Notes: a model not told the origin generated them from the sequence alone. A stretch of 64,000 nt of DNA from Arthrobacter sp. zg-Y769 (GCF_020907405.1 NZ_JAJJOE010000004.1:186001-250000), one strand, 5' to 3'; positions 52,012-61,007 are shown, counted from the stretch's first letter. A program made the numbers and translations.

Positions 52012-52020
52012 TTGCGTAAT
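52012..52020. promoter_or_regulatory. TTGCGTAAT element near the iron-operon promoter
   Basis: The 9-mer TTGCGTAAT, about 28 nt upstream of the iron box, also occurs as both arms of an inverted repeat in front of the orphan siderophore-binding-protein gene (60922-60947). It may be the half site of a second regulator of siderophore uptake. Confidence 0.4.
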
Positions 52021-52038
52021 AGGGAGCCTGCCGCGGCA

Positions 52039-53109
52039 TTAGCTTGCGGCGCCGTGTCCGGGAGCAACCCGCTCTGATTCCCGCACCGGTCCAGGCGCGG
52101 TTCCGTTCCCGAACGGCCTGCCGCCCAGCGCCTCACGGCCGTGCGCGGACAGCCAGTTGGACAGGTCCGGCCCCCTGGGGACAATCCCGGTGGGATTGAT
52201 GTCCTCGTGCACAACGTAGTAGTGCGCCTTGATCTGCTCGAAGTCCACGGTGTCGCCGAAGCCGGGGGTCTGGAACAGGTCCCGGGCGTAGCCCCACAGG
52301 GCCGGCATCTCGGTGAGCTTGTTCCGGTTGCACTTGAAGTGGCCGTGGTAAACGGGATCGAACCGGACCAGGGTGGTGAACAGCCGGACGTCTGCCTCGG
52401 TAGTGGTGTCGCCAACCAGGTAGCGCTGCCGGGAAAGCCGGTCCTCCAGCCAGTCCATGGCCGTCCACAGCCGGTCATAGGCGGCGTTGTAGGCCTCCTG
52501 CGAGCCGGCGAATCCGCAGCGGTAGACACCGTTGTTCACCTCGGTGAAGATCCGCTTGTTGACCTGCTCCATTTCCTCCAGGTGCTCCGCTGGAAGCAGG
52601 TCCGGTGCGCCTTCGCGGTGGAAGTCCTTCCACTCGGTGGAGAAGTCCAGGGTGATCTGCGGGAAGTTGTTCGTCACCACGGCGCCGGTGGGAACGTCGA
52701 CGATCGCCGGAACGGTGATCCCGCGCTTATAGCCGGGCACCCGCTTAAAGAAGGCCTCCTGCAGCCGCTCGATGCCCAGCACCGGGTCCCGTCCGTCCGG
52801 ATCCAGGTCGAACGTCCAGCTGCGGGCGTCGTGGGTGGGTCCGGGCAGGCCCAGCGAGATGGCGTCCTCCAGGCCGAGCAGCCGCCGGACAATGATGGTC
52901 CGGTTGGCCCACGGGCAGGCGCGGGCTGCAACCAGCCGGTAGCGGCCGGCCTCCACCGGGTAGCCGTCGCGGCCGTCCCGGGTGATCCGGGTTTCGATGT
53001 AGTTCGTGTCCCGGGTGTATTCGGTTCCGCCGGTGACGTAGGAACCTTTGGTGCTGTGCGCAGAGCCGTTCGCGGAGCCGGTCACATGGGCTGTTCCTTC
53101 AGTGGTCAT
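52039..53109 (-). CDS. Glutathionyl-hydroquinone-reductase-like protein (Xi-class GST family)
   Basis: Thiol-dependent reductase-like protein of 356 residues. A thioredoxin-fold N-half has the catalytic Cys65 in ACPWANR; the alpha-helical C-half has YDRLWTAMDWLEDRLSRQRYLVG and ADVRLFTTLVRFDPVYHGHFKCN, typical of the Xi class that removes thiol adducts from hydroquinones. Actinobacteria use mycothiol and not glutathione, so the natural thiol is probably mycothiol (inference). ATG or equivalent start at 53109. It is downstream of the epimerase divergently, and its stop is 54 nt before the iron box. Confidence 0.88.
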   Translation of the reverse strand: MTTEGTAHVTGSANGSAHSTKGSYVTGGTEYTRDTNYIETRITRDGRDGYPVEAGRYRLVAARACPWANRTIIVRRLLGLEDAISLGLPGPTHDARSWTFDLDPDGRDPVLGIERLQEAFFKRVPGYKRGITVPAIVDVPTGAVVTNNFPQITLDFSTEWKDFHREGAPDLLPAEHLEEMEQVNKRIFTEVNNGVYRCGFAGSQEAYNAAYDRLWTAMDWLEDRLSRQRYLVGDTTTEADVRLFTTLVRFDPVYHGHFKCNRNKLTEMPALWGYARDLFQTPGFGDTVDFEQIKAHYYVVHEDINPTGIVPRGPDLSNWLSAHGREALGGRPFGNGTAPGPVRESERVAPGHGAAS

Positions 53110-53247
53110 GCCAACCAGATTAGCGCGTTACGTTCCGCTGCGGCCGGTCCGGGAGGGCACCTCCGGACGGTCCGGGGCTGCCGGAAAACCGGGGCGGCGG
53201 TAAAGTCGATTCAACGCGGGCGGCAGTGCAACGGAAGGATCTGGACC

Positions 53248-54294
53248 ATGCGAGTAGCGGTTATCGGAGCAACCGGAAATGTCGGGACGGCGGTCCTGCG
53301 CCGGCTTGCCCAGGCCCGCGACGAACGCGGCGACCTCGAGGTGGCCGGCATTGCCCGTCGGGTCCCGGACACCTCCGAGCCTCCCTACACCGGCGTGCAG
53401 TGGCACAGCATCGACGTCGGCGACGCAGGGAACGTGGACCGGCTGACCGAGGCCCTGCGCGGCGCCGATGCGGTCATCCACCTTGCCTGGCTGATCCAGC
53501 CCAACCGCGATGAGGCCGAGCTGCACCGGGTCAACGTCTCCGGTACGGAAAACGCCCTGGCCGCCGCGGCCGCCGCCGGGGTCCGGCAGTTTGTCTGCGC
53601 GTCCTCCGTGGGAGCGTACAGCCCGGCCCCGAAGGACCGGCTGACGGACGAGTCCTGGCCGGCCCGCGGCATTGCCAGCTCGCACTACAGCCGGCACAAG
53701 GGCGAACAGGAAGCCCTGCTCGACCGGTTTGAACTGGAGTACCCGGAAATTGCCGTGGCCCGGCTGCGGCCGGGACTCATCTTCTCGTCCGGAGCCGGAA
53801 GCGAAATCGGCGGCTATTTCGTGGGCCGGGTGATCCCCAAGTTCTTCCTGAACAAGCTGCGGCTTCCACTGATCCCGCTGCCCCGTGAGTTCGTTTTCCA
53901 GGCGGTCCACGCCGACGACATAGCCGACGCGTACTGGCGCGTGGTGGACCAGCGGGCCGAGGGTGCCTTCAACATTGCCGCCGATCCGATCATCACTCCC
54001 GAACTGCTGGCCGGGGTCCTGGGCGCAAAGCGGATCCTGAACGTGCCCGTGAAGCTGGTGCGCGCCGTCGTCGGGCTCACCTGGGCAGCCCATCTGCAGG
54101 CCACCGATCCCGGCTGGATCGACATGGCCGCCGGCGCGCCCGTCATGGACACCACCCGGGCGCGCGAAGAGCTGGGCTGGCAGCCGCGGCGCACGTCGCT
54201 GGAATCCCTGCGCTTTGTGCTGGACGGGATGAGCACGGGCGACGGCGTGGCCGGCTCGCCGCTGCTGGCACCCCGTAGCCGGACCCGCGCCTAG
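53248..54294 (+). CDS. NAD-dependent epimerase/dehydratase (extended SDR)
   Basis: A 348-residue oxidoreductase of the extended short-chain dehydrogenase type. The NAD(P) loop is VIGATGNVGTAV at residues 4-15; D-V-G-D and VIHLAWLIQP follow, then the catalytic S in CASSVGAYS and Y-x-x-x-K in HYSRHKGEQE. So the active site is complete. The substrate, usually a nucleotide sugar or a small carbonyl compound, is unknown. It lies divergent to the GST-family gene and tail to tail with the thioredoxin-reductase-like gene. The ATG follows GGAAGGA. Confidence 0.88.
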   Translation: MRVAVIGATGNVGTAVLRRLAQARDERGDLEVAGIARRVPDTSEPPYTGVQWHSIDVGDAGNVDRLTEALRGADAVIHLAWLIQPNRDEAELHRVNVSGTENALAAAAAAGVRQFVCASSVGAYSPAPKDRLTDESWPARGIASSHYSRHKGEQEALLDRFELEYPEIAVARLRPGLIFSSGAGSEIGGYFVGRVIPKFFLNKLRLPLIPLPREFVFQAVHADDIADAYWRVVDQRAEGAFNIAADPIITPELLAGVLGAKRILNVPVKLVRAVVGLTWAAHLQATDPGWIDMAAGAPVMDTTRAREELGWQPRRTSLESLRFVLDGMSTGDGVAGSPLLAPRSRTRA

Positions 54295-54301
54295 CCGGTA
54301 G

Positions 54302-55276
54302 CTAGACCGCTTCGCGCAGGTCCGCGGCGTCGACCATTCCTGCTTCCGGCGCTGAGGCCACCGCCCGTCCGAGATCCTCTTCGAGCAGCTTGGCGTTGAC
54401 CACCACGGCCAGGCGGTACGCGTCTCCGGCGGCGGCGACAACCTGGGCGGAGGGATCGGTGGCATTGCCCACGGCCCAGATCCGCTCCTGGCTGGTGCGT
54501 CCGAGCTCGTTGGTGACAATGCAGCCGTCGTCATCCGTTTCCAGGTGTTCGGTCAGCCCGGCGTCCATCTCGGCGGCGGGCTCCAGGAACATGGCTTCGC
54601 AGGGGACGGTCTGCCCGTCGGCCAGCACCAGGGCCGCCAGGGCATCGTTCTCGACGCTCACCTCCGCCACCGGGCCCTCCACCACACGGATACCCATGGC
54701 GGCCAGGCCGGAGGCGTCCTCTTCGCTGAGGGTAATGTCCGAGTGCAGCACCAGCACCACATCCGGGGAGAAGGTGCGCACCAGCTGTGCCTGCTGGATG
54801 GAGGTTTCCCCGGTCCCCAGCACGGCAAGCTGCTTGTCCACTGTTTCGTAGCCGTGGCAGTAGGGGCACTGCAGCACGTCGCGGCCCCAGCGCGGACGCA
54901 GGCCCTCGATTTCCGGCAGGACGTCCCGCAGGCCGGTGGCGAGAATCAGCTGCCGGCCGCGGAACCCGCGGCCGTCGCCGGTTCGGACCGTACCGGAGGG
55001 TTCGACGGCGGCCACCGTGGCCTCCGCCAGTTCCACGCCGTAGCCGCGCACCTCGGCCCGGGCGAGTTCCAGCAGTTCGGCCGGCGGCATGCCGTCGCGG
55101 GTGGGGAAACCATGCACATGGCCGGCAGGAGCGTTGCGCGGGGACCCGGCGTCGAGCACCACCACCCGGCGGCGGGCCCGTCCCAGGACCAGCGCAGCGG
55201 TGAGGCCGGCTATGCCGCCGCCCACGATCACCACGTCGTACTCGGGCACAGGAAGGGAAGATTCAGAACTGGTCAT
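54302..55276 (-). CDS. Thioredoxin-reductase-like FAD oxidoreductase
   Basis: Flavoprotein of 324 residues: FAD loop VVIVGGGIAGLTAAL (about 15-29), NAD(P) loop LAVLGTGETSIQQAQL, and the redox pair CPYCHGYE in between, as in thioredoxin reductases. The end part with RIWAVGNATDPSAQVVAAAGDAYRLA contacts FAD. The family includes proteins that lack the usual helix partner, so a true thioredoxin partner is not certain; none is encoded nearby. It converges on the epimerase gene with 7 nt between stop codons. Confidence 0.87.
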   Translation of the reverse strand: MTSSESSLPVPEYDVVIVGGGIAGLTAALVLGRARRRVVVLDAGSPRNAPAGHVHGFPTRDGMPPAELLELARAEVRGYGVELAEATVAAVEPSGTVRTGDGRGFRGRQLILATGLRDVLPEIEGLRPRWGRDVLQCPYCHGYETVDKQLAVLGTGETSIQQAQLVRTFSPDVVLVLHSDITLSEEDASGLAAMGIRVVEGPVAEVSVENDALAALVLADGQTVPCEAMFLEPAAEMDAGLTEHLETDDDGCIVTNELGRTSQERIWAVGNATDPSAQVVAAAGDAYRLAVVVNAKLLEEDLGRAVASAPEAGMVDAADLREAV

Positions 55277-55329
55277 ACGTATTTTTTACAGGATCCGGGA
55301 GGAATCATCAGCATTCTTACTATCCTGCA

Positions 55330-55335
55330 TAAACT
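55330..55335 (+). promoter_or_regulatory. -10 box of the APC permease gene, leaderless type
   Basis: TAAACT ends 6 nt before the ATG at 55342; the gap TTTCCT has no ribosome-binding site. Confidence 0.5.
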
Positions 55336-55341
55336 TTTCCT

Positions 55342-56712
55342 ATGGAAGAAACCACGCAGGGAAAGCCTGCCTCCAAACTCAAGCAGGGCATCACCGGCCC
55401 CATGCTCTATCTGTTCATTTTAGGAGACGTCCTCGGCGCCGGCATCTACGCGCTGGTGGGGGAAGTTTCGGGTGAAGTCGGCGGTGCCATCTGGGTTCCG
55501 CTGCTGGTCGCCCTCGTCCTCGCACTGCTGACGGCTGCCTCCTACGCCGAACTCGTGACGAAGTACCCCAGGGCGGGCGGTGCGGCAGTGTTCGCCCAGC
55601 GTGCCTTCAAGGTCCCGGCCATTTCCTTCCTGGTCGGCTTCGCCATGCTTGCCGCGGGCGTGACCAGCGCCGCGGGCCTGGCGCTGGCGTTCACCGGTGA
55701 CTACCTCAGCCCGTTCCTGGACGTACCCTCGGTCCCGGCAGCCATCGTGTTCCTGCTGCTGGTGGCGCTGCTGAACGCCCGCGGCATTTCCGAGTCGGTG
55801 CGCAGCAACGTGGTCATGACCGTGATTGAACTCTCCGGCCTCGTACTGGTGATTGTGCTGGTAGGCCTGATGCTGGGCCAGGGCGAGGGCCACCCCGAGC
55901 AGATCACCGAGTTCCCGGTAGGCGTGAATCCAGGCACCGCCGTCCTTGGCGCGTCCGTCATTGCGTACTACTCCTTCGTCGGCTTCGAGGTTTCGGCCAA
56001 CGTTGCCGAAGAGGTCCGCGACGTCCGCCGGGTCTACCCGAAGGCCATTTTCGGAGCCATGCTCACCGCCGGCCTGGTCTACGTCCTGATTGGGCTGGCC
56101 GCCTCGGTTGCCCTGCCCACCGCGGACCTGACGGGATCCTCCGGCCCGCTGCTCGACGTCGTCAGCGCCACCGGATTCGGCGTACCGGACTGGCTCTTCA
56201 GCCTGGTGGCCCTGGTCGCGGTGGCCAACGGCGCCCTGCTGACCATGATCATGTCCTCGCGGCTGACCTACGGCATGTCGGAGCAGGGTTTGCTCCCCGC
56301 CGTCTTCGGCCGCGTACTGCCCAACCGGAGGACTCCGTGGGTGGCCATCATCGCGACCACCGCCGTCGCCATGATCCTGACCCTGACCGGCGATCTGTCG
56401 GAGCTGGCCGAGACCGTGGTCCTGCTGCTGCTCTTCGTCTTCCTGAGCACCAACGTTGCAGTAATTGTGCTGCGCAAGGACAAGGTGGAGGAGAAGCACT
56501 TCAAGGCCCCCATCGTGGTGCCGTACCTCGCCATCGCGTCCTGCCTGCTGCTGCTGACCCAGCAGGACGGCACGGTCTGGCTGCGGGCCGGCGCCCTGAT
56601 GCTTATCGGGCTGCTGCTGTTCGGAGCCCGGCTGCTGGCCAAGGGCAGGAACCTGGGCGACAAGGGACGCCGCGGCCGGAAGGCTCCGGAGAGCTCCGCA
56701 CCGGAAAAGTAG
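55342..56712 (+). CDS. APC family amino-acid permease
   Basis: Inner-membrane transporter of 456 residues with 12 helices. Helix 1 has the unwound GDVLGAGIYALVGEV motif of the amino acid/polyamine/organocation superfamily, helix 6 FVGFEVSANVAEEVRD, and helix 8 ANGALLTMIMSSRLTYGMSEQGLLP. The C-terminal 30 residues are basic and cytosolic (GRNLGDKGRRGRKAP). Substrate unknown; cationic or neutral amino acids are likely. Ends at a strong bidirectional terminator. Confidence 0.9.
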   Translation: MEETTQGKPASKLKQGITGPMLYLFILGDVLGAGIYALVGEVSGEVGGAIWVPLLVALVLALLTAASYAELVTKYPRAGGAAVFAQRAFKVPAISFLVGFAMLAAGVTSAAGLALAFTGDYLSPFLDVPSVPAAIVFLLLVALLNARGISESVRSNVVMTVIELSGLVLVIVLVGLMLGQGEGHPEQITEFPVGVNPGTAVLGASVIAYYSFVGFEVSANVAEEVRDVRRVYPKAIFGAMLTAGLVYVLIGLAASVALPTADLTGSSGPLLDVVSATGFGVPDWLFSLVALVAVANGALLTMIMSSRLTYGMSEQGLLPAVFGRVLPNRRTPWVAIIATTAVAMILTLTGDLSELAETVVLLLLFVFLSTNVAVIVLRKDKVEEKHFKAPIVVPYLAIASCLLLLTQQDGTVWLRAGALMLIGLLLFGARLLAKGRNLGDKGRRGRKAPESSAPEK

Positions 56713-56753
56713 GCGGCCGGCCGGACCGCTCCCCCGACCCTGCACCACCACGC

Positions 56754-56789
56754 AAAAGCGCCCCGGACCAAACGGTCCGGGGCGCTTTT
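56754..56789. terminator. Strong bidirectional intrinsic terminator
   Basis: AAAAGCGCCCCGGACC and GGTCCGGGGCGCTTTT form a perfect 16-bp stem around AAAC, with an A/T run on each side, between the convergent APC permease and YihY genes. It can stop transcription from both directions. Confidence 0.92.
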
Positions 56790-56819
56790 AGGTTTGCACG
56801 GGTGATGCTGCGCTAGCGG

Positions 56820-57893
56820 TTACTCGTGCAGGTCGTCGTCGTAGTCCTTGCCGGCGTGCTGCTGGCGCAGCTTCCGGCCCTCGGCAATGTCCTTCTCTTC
56901 CTGCTCCTGGCGCTTCTCCGTCTGGCGGGTGTCGCGCGGGGGAAGCTGCACGGATTCCTCGGCCTGGATGCCTGCCTGCAGTTCGCGGCCGCGCTCCACC
57001 TCGGCGTCGAACTCTGCGCCGAAGAGCAGGGACACATTGGCCAGCCAGATCCACAGCAGCAGGACGATGACGCCGCCGATGGCGCCGTAGGTGGCGTTGT
57101 AGTTGCCGAAGTTCGCGACGTAGAAGCTGAAGCCAAGGGTCACGATCGCCAGGATCACGAGGGCGATCAGCGAGCCCATGCTCATCCAGCGGAACTTGGG
57201 CTGCTTGACGTTCGGGGTGGCGTAGTAGAGGACTGCGATGATCAGCACGGCGAAGATCACCATGACCGGCCACTTGGCGATGTTCCAGATGGTTACCGCT
57301 TCACTGCCCAGACCGATGACATTGCCGATCGCTTCGGCGATCGGGCCGGAAATCACCAGCATCAGCATCAGTGCGGCAGCCATCAGGACCAGCACCAGGG
57401 TCACGAGCAGCTGCGTGGGAAGCAGTTTCCAGGCGGGCCGGCCTTCCTCGACTTCGTAAATGCGGTTCAGGGAACGGCCAAACGCCTTCACGAAGCCGGA
57501 GGCGGACCAGAGGGCACCCAGGATACCGATAATCAGCGTGAGGCCGGCAGCGCTGGAGTTGGTCAGCTGCTCGATGGGTCCTTGAATGACCTCGGCCGCC
57601 TCTGCGGGCGCAAACTGCTTAACGAAGTCCAGCAGGGCATTGGTGGTGCTTTCGCCCTGCCCCACGACCCCCAGGATGGAGACCATGGCCAGCAGTGCCG
57701 GGAAGATCGCCAGGACTGTGTAGTAGGTCAGCGCCGCGGCCAGGTCGGTGCACTGGTCCTTGGAAAACTCCCGGACGGTCTTCTTGAGGATGTATTTCCA
57801 GCTGGGTTTGGAAACCTCGGTGGGTTTATCCGGCTTGCTGGCATCGTCCGGACTGGGTGCTGTCTCGGCTTTGCTGTTCGTTTCCTGCGCCAC
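56820..57893 (-). CDS. YihY/BrkB family membrane protein
   Basis: A 357-residue polytopic protein with about six helices in the YihY/UPF0761 pattern: DQCTDLAAALTYYTVLAIFPALLAMVS at the first helix, WSASGFVKAFGRSLNRIYEVEEGRP, and NFGNYNATYGAIGGVIVLLLWIWLAN. The long-used name ribonuclease BN is a misassignment; function remains unclear. N- and C-terminal tails are charged and cytosolic (about 40 and 65 residues). Confidence 0.9.
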   Translation of the reverse strand: MAQETNSKAETAPSPDDASKPDKPTEVSKPSWKYILKKTVREFSKDQCTDLAAALTYYTVLAIFPALLAMVSILGVVGQGESTTNALLDFVKQFAPAEAAEVIQGPIEQLTNSSAAGLTLIIGILGALWSASGFVKAFGRSLNRIYEVEEGRPAWKLLPTQLLVTLVLVLMAAALMLMLVISGPIAEAIGNVIGLGSEAVTIWNIAKWPVMVIFAVLIIAVLYYATPNVKQPKFRWMSMGSLIALVILAIVTLGFSFYVANFGNYNATYGAIGGVIVLLLWIWLANVSLLFGAEFDAEVERGRELQAGIQAEESVQLPPRDTRQTEKRQEQEEKDIAEGRKLRQQHAGKDYDDDLHE

Positions 57894-57988
57894 TGCGGCC
57901 TCCTGGGGATGAATGTTCTGATCCCCATGCTATTAGTAAGCGTTCTTAGCAACAAAGGGATACCGCTGATGCACCTGGGCCGAGCACC

Positions 57989-58300
57989 TCAGCGCAGGCT
58001 GTAGTAGTCCATCAGGATGCCCTCTTCCCGGGGGCTGAGCGGGTTTTCCGGGTTGGCGCCGGGTGAATGGGCCACCTGGTCCCTGGAATAATTCACGAAA
58101 ATATCCTGCCCGTCCCGGCGGGCGCCCTCCAGCGGAACATAGTGTTCCTCGGGTTCGAACAGGCCCAGGTCAACCGTGATCCAGACAGGCTCCGCGGTGT
58201 TGCGGTCCAGGTGCACTTCGCCCACCAGGCCCAGCCGCTCGCCGTCGACGGCCCAGACGCTTGAGCCCTGGATTTCGTGGAGCACGTAGGCGTCAGCCAT
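57989..58300 (-). CDS. PRC-barrel domain protein
   Basis: A 103-residue soluble protein: GSSVWAVDGERLGLVGEVHLDRNTAEPVWITVDLG is a PRC-barrel start, followed by HYVPLEGARRDGQDIFVNYSRDQV and a short C-terminal tail (LSPREEGILMDYYSLR). PRC-barrels occur in RNA-processing factors, photosynthetic centres and stress-related small proteins. Function unknown. It lies downstream of the mechanosensitive channel gene on the same strand with a hairpin (58355-58392) in between. Confidence 0.75.
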   Translation of the reverse strand: MADAYVLHEIQGSSVWAVDGERLGLVGEVHLDRNTAEPVWITVDLGLFEPEEHYVPLEGARRDGQDIFVNYSRDQVAHSPGANPENPLSPREEGILMDYYSLR

Positions 58301-58408
58301 CTTTTCGTCCCTTCGCCGGGCCGGCCCATCTGCCGGGGCTTTTATTGCCGCCCGCCGCAGTGCCTGCTGTCAACACCCCGGGTGCACTGCGGCCGGGGAA
58401 CGGCTCAG

Positions 58409-59632
58409 TCAGCGCGGATTGTCGTCGACGGCGTTTTCCTCCCGTTCGGCGAAGACCTCTTCACCGGGGCCGGAGAAGTTCACCCGGCGGTCCACGGCGT
58501 CGATGCTGCCGGTGAACAGCTGGGAGTCGCTGGTGTCCTCGCTGCGCGGAGCCGAAGCAGTGCGGGGTCCGCGGTGCACCTCACGGGCGGGCGGGCGGAC
58601 TTCTTCCCAGCGCTGGCGGGGCAGGGCCTCCGGATGCCATTCCTGGAGATGGGTCACCATGGTTTCGCGGATGAGGCAGCGCAGGTCAAACAGTGTGCCG
58701 CTGTCCACGGCGCTGACGAGGATGCGGATCCGGACCAGGCCCTTCACCGCGTCCGTCACCTGCAGGACGCTGGTCCGCTGGTCCCACAGGTCGGTGTTGG
58801 CCAGGATCTCCTTCAGCAGCGTGCGCAGCTCCCCCACCGGGACCCGCCAGTCCAGGTCCAGTTCCACCGTGCCCAGGATGTCCGACCGGCGCCGGGTCCA
58901 GTTTTGGAACGGCGTGGTGGTGAAGTAGGTGGAGGGCAGGATCAGCCGCCGGTCATCCCAGATGTGGAGCACCACATAGGTCATGGTGATTTCCTCGATG
59001 GTGCCCCATTCGCCTTCCACCACAACGACGTCGTCCACGCGGATCGCGTCGGTGAAGGCCAGCTGCATCCCGGCAAAGACATTGGTCAGCGTCCCCTGCA
59101 CGGCAAGGCCTGCCACGATGGACAGCACGCCGGCGGAGGCCAGGATGCCGGCGCCGAGGGCACGGACCTCGGGAATGGTCAGCAGCACGCAGGCCACGGC
59201 CAGGCTCACCAGGATGGCTATGCCCACCCGCCGGCCCAGGATGACCTGCGTCTTGAGGCGCCGGTACCTGCGGTTGTCGCGCGTATCGGTGCTGTACTTC
59301 GTGAGGATCATGGCCTCGATGACCAGCAGCACAACCACCGCAAGCCACGCCACGGCGGCGATCAGGCCCAGCACGAGCACATAGTCCACCGCCGGCAGCC
59401 AGGAGGCACCGGCTGCCGTGGCCCCGAGGGCAATCCTCGTGCCGATCAGCGCAAGCCCCAGCCGCAGCGGGTTCCGGGCCTTCACGGTGATCTCCCGGAT
59501 GCCGGGGGTCCTGCGGAACGCCCGGTGGACCACCTCCCGCAGGATTCGGGCCAGGATCAGGGCGGCGCCCACGGCCACCAGCACGGCAAAGAGCGGTTTA
59601 AAGCCGGCGGCAAGGGATAACAGGTCTTCCAT
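58409..59632 (-). CDS. MscS family mechanosensitive ion channel
   Basis: Membrane channel of 407 residues that opens under membrane tension to release solutes in osmotic downshock. It has about four helices; the pore helix is LGAGILASAGVLSIVAGLAVQGTLTNVFAG with the usual Gly/Ala pattern, followed by the beta domain VDDVVVVEGEWGTIEEITMTYVVLHIWDDRRLILPS. The C-terminal 90 residues are polar and may be disordered. Confidence 0.92.
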   Translation of the reverse strand: MEDLLSLAAGFKPLFAVLVAVGAALILARILREVVHRAFRRTPGIREITVKARNPLRLGLALIGTRIALGATAAGASWLPAVDYVLVLGLIAAVAWLAVVVLLVIEAMILTKYSTDTRDNRRYRRLKTQVILGRRVGIAILVSLAVACVLLTIPEVRALGAGILASAGVLSIVAGLAVQGTLTNVFAGMQLAFTDAIRVDDVVVVEGEWGTIEEITMTYVVLHIWDDRRLILPSTYFTTTPFQNWTRRRSDILGTVELDLDWRVPVGELRTLLKEILANTDLWDQRTSVLQVTDAVKGLVRIRILVSAVDSGTLFDLRCLIRETMVTHLQEWHPEALPRQRWEEVRPPAREVHRGPRTASAPRSEDTSDSQLFTGSIDAVDRRVNFSGPGEEVFAEREENAVDDNPR

Positions 59633-59736
59633 AGGTTCGATGATTGCAAACTGCCGTAGGCGGCTTCCAATCGGTGCGCCCCGTCGGGACCTCCCGCCGG
59701 GACCACCCGTGCGTTGATCCGCCCGGTTAAAGCAGC

Positions 59737-59764
59737 GGACACCCCGGAATGTTCCGGGGTGTCC
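59737..59764 (-). terminator. Terminator hairpin of the orphan siderophore-binding-protein gene
   Basis: GGACACCCCGGAA and TTCCGGGGTGTCC form a perfect 13-bp stem with a two-base gap, 30 nt past the stop codon at 59794 on the minus strand. No long T tract follows. Confidence 0.65.
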
Positions 59765-59793
59765 GTTCCGCCTCCGGGGAGGTGGCTGTTTTC

Positions 59794-60837
59794 TTACGTC
59801 GCGTCGCCCGCAGCGGCCTCGGCGATCATCGGCACTACGTTGTCCAGGGCGTAGGGGATGCTGAGCACGTTGATGGCCGAGGTGGAGAAGACACGCGTGG
59901 GATCGGCGTCGGCTACGAGTCCCCCGTTCTTCACCGCCGGGATCTGGCCCAGCAGCGGATCCGAGGCGATGCTGTCCGCAACCTCTTCGCTGGCGACCCA
60001 GCTGACGAAGATGTCCGAGTCCAGCTGGTTGAGGTTCTCATCCGACCACGGGATGTAGAACTCGCCTTCCTTGGAGTTCTCCTCCACCACCGGTGCCTGC
60101 GTCAGGCCGAGCGATTCCATGAACTTGGGCCGGTTGTCCAGGGCTGTGTAAACGGAGTTCTCGGCGCCGGGCGCGAGGTTGCCGTAGATGAAGGTCTTAC
60201 CTTCCAGCTCCGGGTATTCGGCAGCCTTGTCGGTGATGGCCTGCTCGGTGTCCGCAACCAGCTGCTCGGCTTCATCGCTCTTGCCCAGGGCTTCGCCGAT
60301 CATGGTGGCGGTGTCCTGCCAGGACGTACCAAACGCAACTTCGGGGTAGGCCACCACGGGGGCAATCTTGCTCAGCTTGTCGTAATCCTCCTGGGACAGG
60401 CCCGAGTACGCAGCGAGGATCACGTCAGGGTTGGTGGCGGCGACGTCGTCAAAGGCAATGCCGTCGGTTTCCGCGTATTGCGCCGGAGCGTTCTCCGAAC
60501 CGATGGGGGCATCCAGGTCTTCGAGCGCCTCGTCAATCCAGGGGGTGGTGCCCTGGTCATTGCCGCCGAACTCAATCAGCGGCATACCGACGGGAACCAC
60601 GCCCAACGCCAGTGCCGTTTCGGCGTTTGCCCAGGAAACGGCGGCCACACGCTCGGGAACTCCCTCAATGGTGGTCTCACCGAAGGCATGCTCGATGGTC
60701 ACCGGGAACTGGTCTTCCGCAGCTGCAGCGCTGCCGGAGGATTCGTTTTCCCCCGTGGCACCGGTGGAGCAGGCGGAAAGGGACAGAACAGCGACGGCGG
60801 CCGCAGCGGCAACGCGGCGCATCCGGGACAGGGCCAT
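59794..60837 (-). CDS. Iron-siderophore substrate-binding lipoprotein (orphan)
   Basis: A 347-residue class III binding protein similar in layout to the one in the main iron operon. Lipobox LSLSAC, lipidated Cys at residue 23; mature part with GVPERVAAVSWANAETALALG, FDDVAATNPDVILAAYSGL and FIYGNLAPGAENSVY. No permease or ATPase is next to it, so it probably uses a permease pair encoded elsewhere, perhaps in the operon at 44.4-52 kb. A weak IdeR-like box and a TTGCGTAAT inverted repeat lie upstream. Confidence 0.92.
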   Translation of the reverse strand: MALSRMRRVAAAAAVAVLSLSACSTGATGENESSGSAAAAEDQFPVTIEHAFGETTIEGVPERVAAVSWANAETALALGVVPVGMPLIEFGGNDQGTTPWIDEALEDLDAPIGSENAPAQYAETDGIAFDDVAATNPDVILAAYSGLSQEDYDKLSKIAPVVAYPEVAFGTSWQDTATMIGEALGKSDEAEQLVADTEQAITDKAAEYPELEGKTFIYGNLAPGAENSVYTALDNRPKFMESLGLTQAPVVEENSKEGEFYIPWSDENLNQLDSDIFVSWVASEEVADSIASDPLLGQIPAVKNGGLVADADPTRVFSTSAINVLSIPYALDNVVPMIAEAAAGDAT

Positions 60838-60892
60838 GTGGGGCTCCTTGGATCACATAAACGAACGGAACGGACCCGGCGGTTGCGGATCC

Positions 60893-60911
60893 AAAAGTAA
60901 GGTTAACCCAG
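60893..60911 (-). promoter_or_regulatory. IdeR/DtxR-like box upstream of the orphan binding-protein gene
   Basis: AAAAGTAAGGTTAACCCAG matches 12 of 19 positions of the IdeR/DtxR consensus. It is weaker than the site of the main operon but shares the GTAAGG core with it. Confidence 0.5.
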
Positions 60912-60921
60912 CCCCCACCCA

Positions 60922-60947
60922 ATTACGCAACGCAAACCTTGCGTAAT
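60922..60947. promoter_or_regulatory. Perfect 9-bp inverted repeat (ATTACGCAA/TTGCGTAAT), candidate operator
   Basis: ATTACGCAA-N8-TTGCGTAAT is a perfect inverted repeat upstream of the orphan siderophore-binding-protein gene. One arm recurs in front of the main iron operon. It is a candidate binding site for a dimeric regulator. Confidence 0.55.
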
Positions 60948-61007
60948 CGACGGAGACCGACGGAACTGCCGCTGAAACCGCTGCCTCCGCGCCTTTATTT
61001 CCACTTT

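Noticed and set aside
53128-54534. 468-codon minus-strand frame opposite the epimerase
   Set aside because: The epimerase on the plus strand has a full set of SDR motifs; the antisense frame has none.
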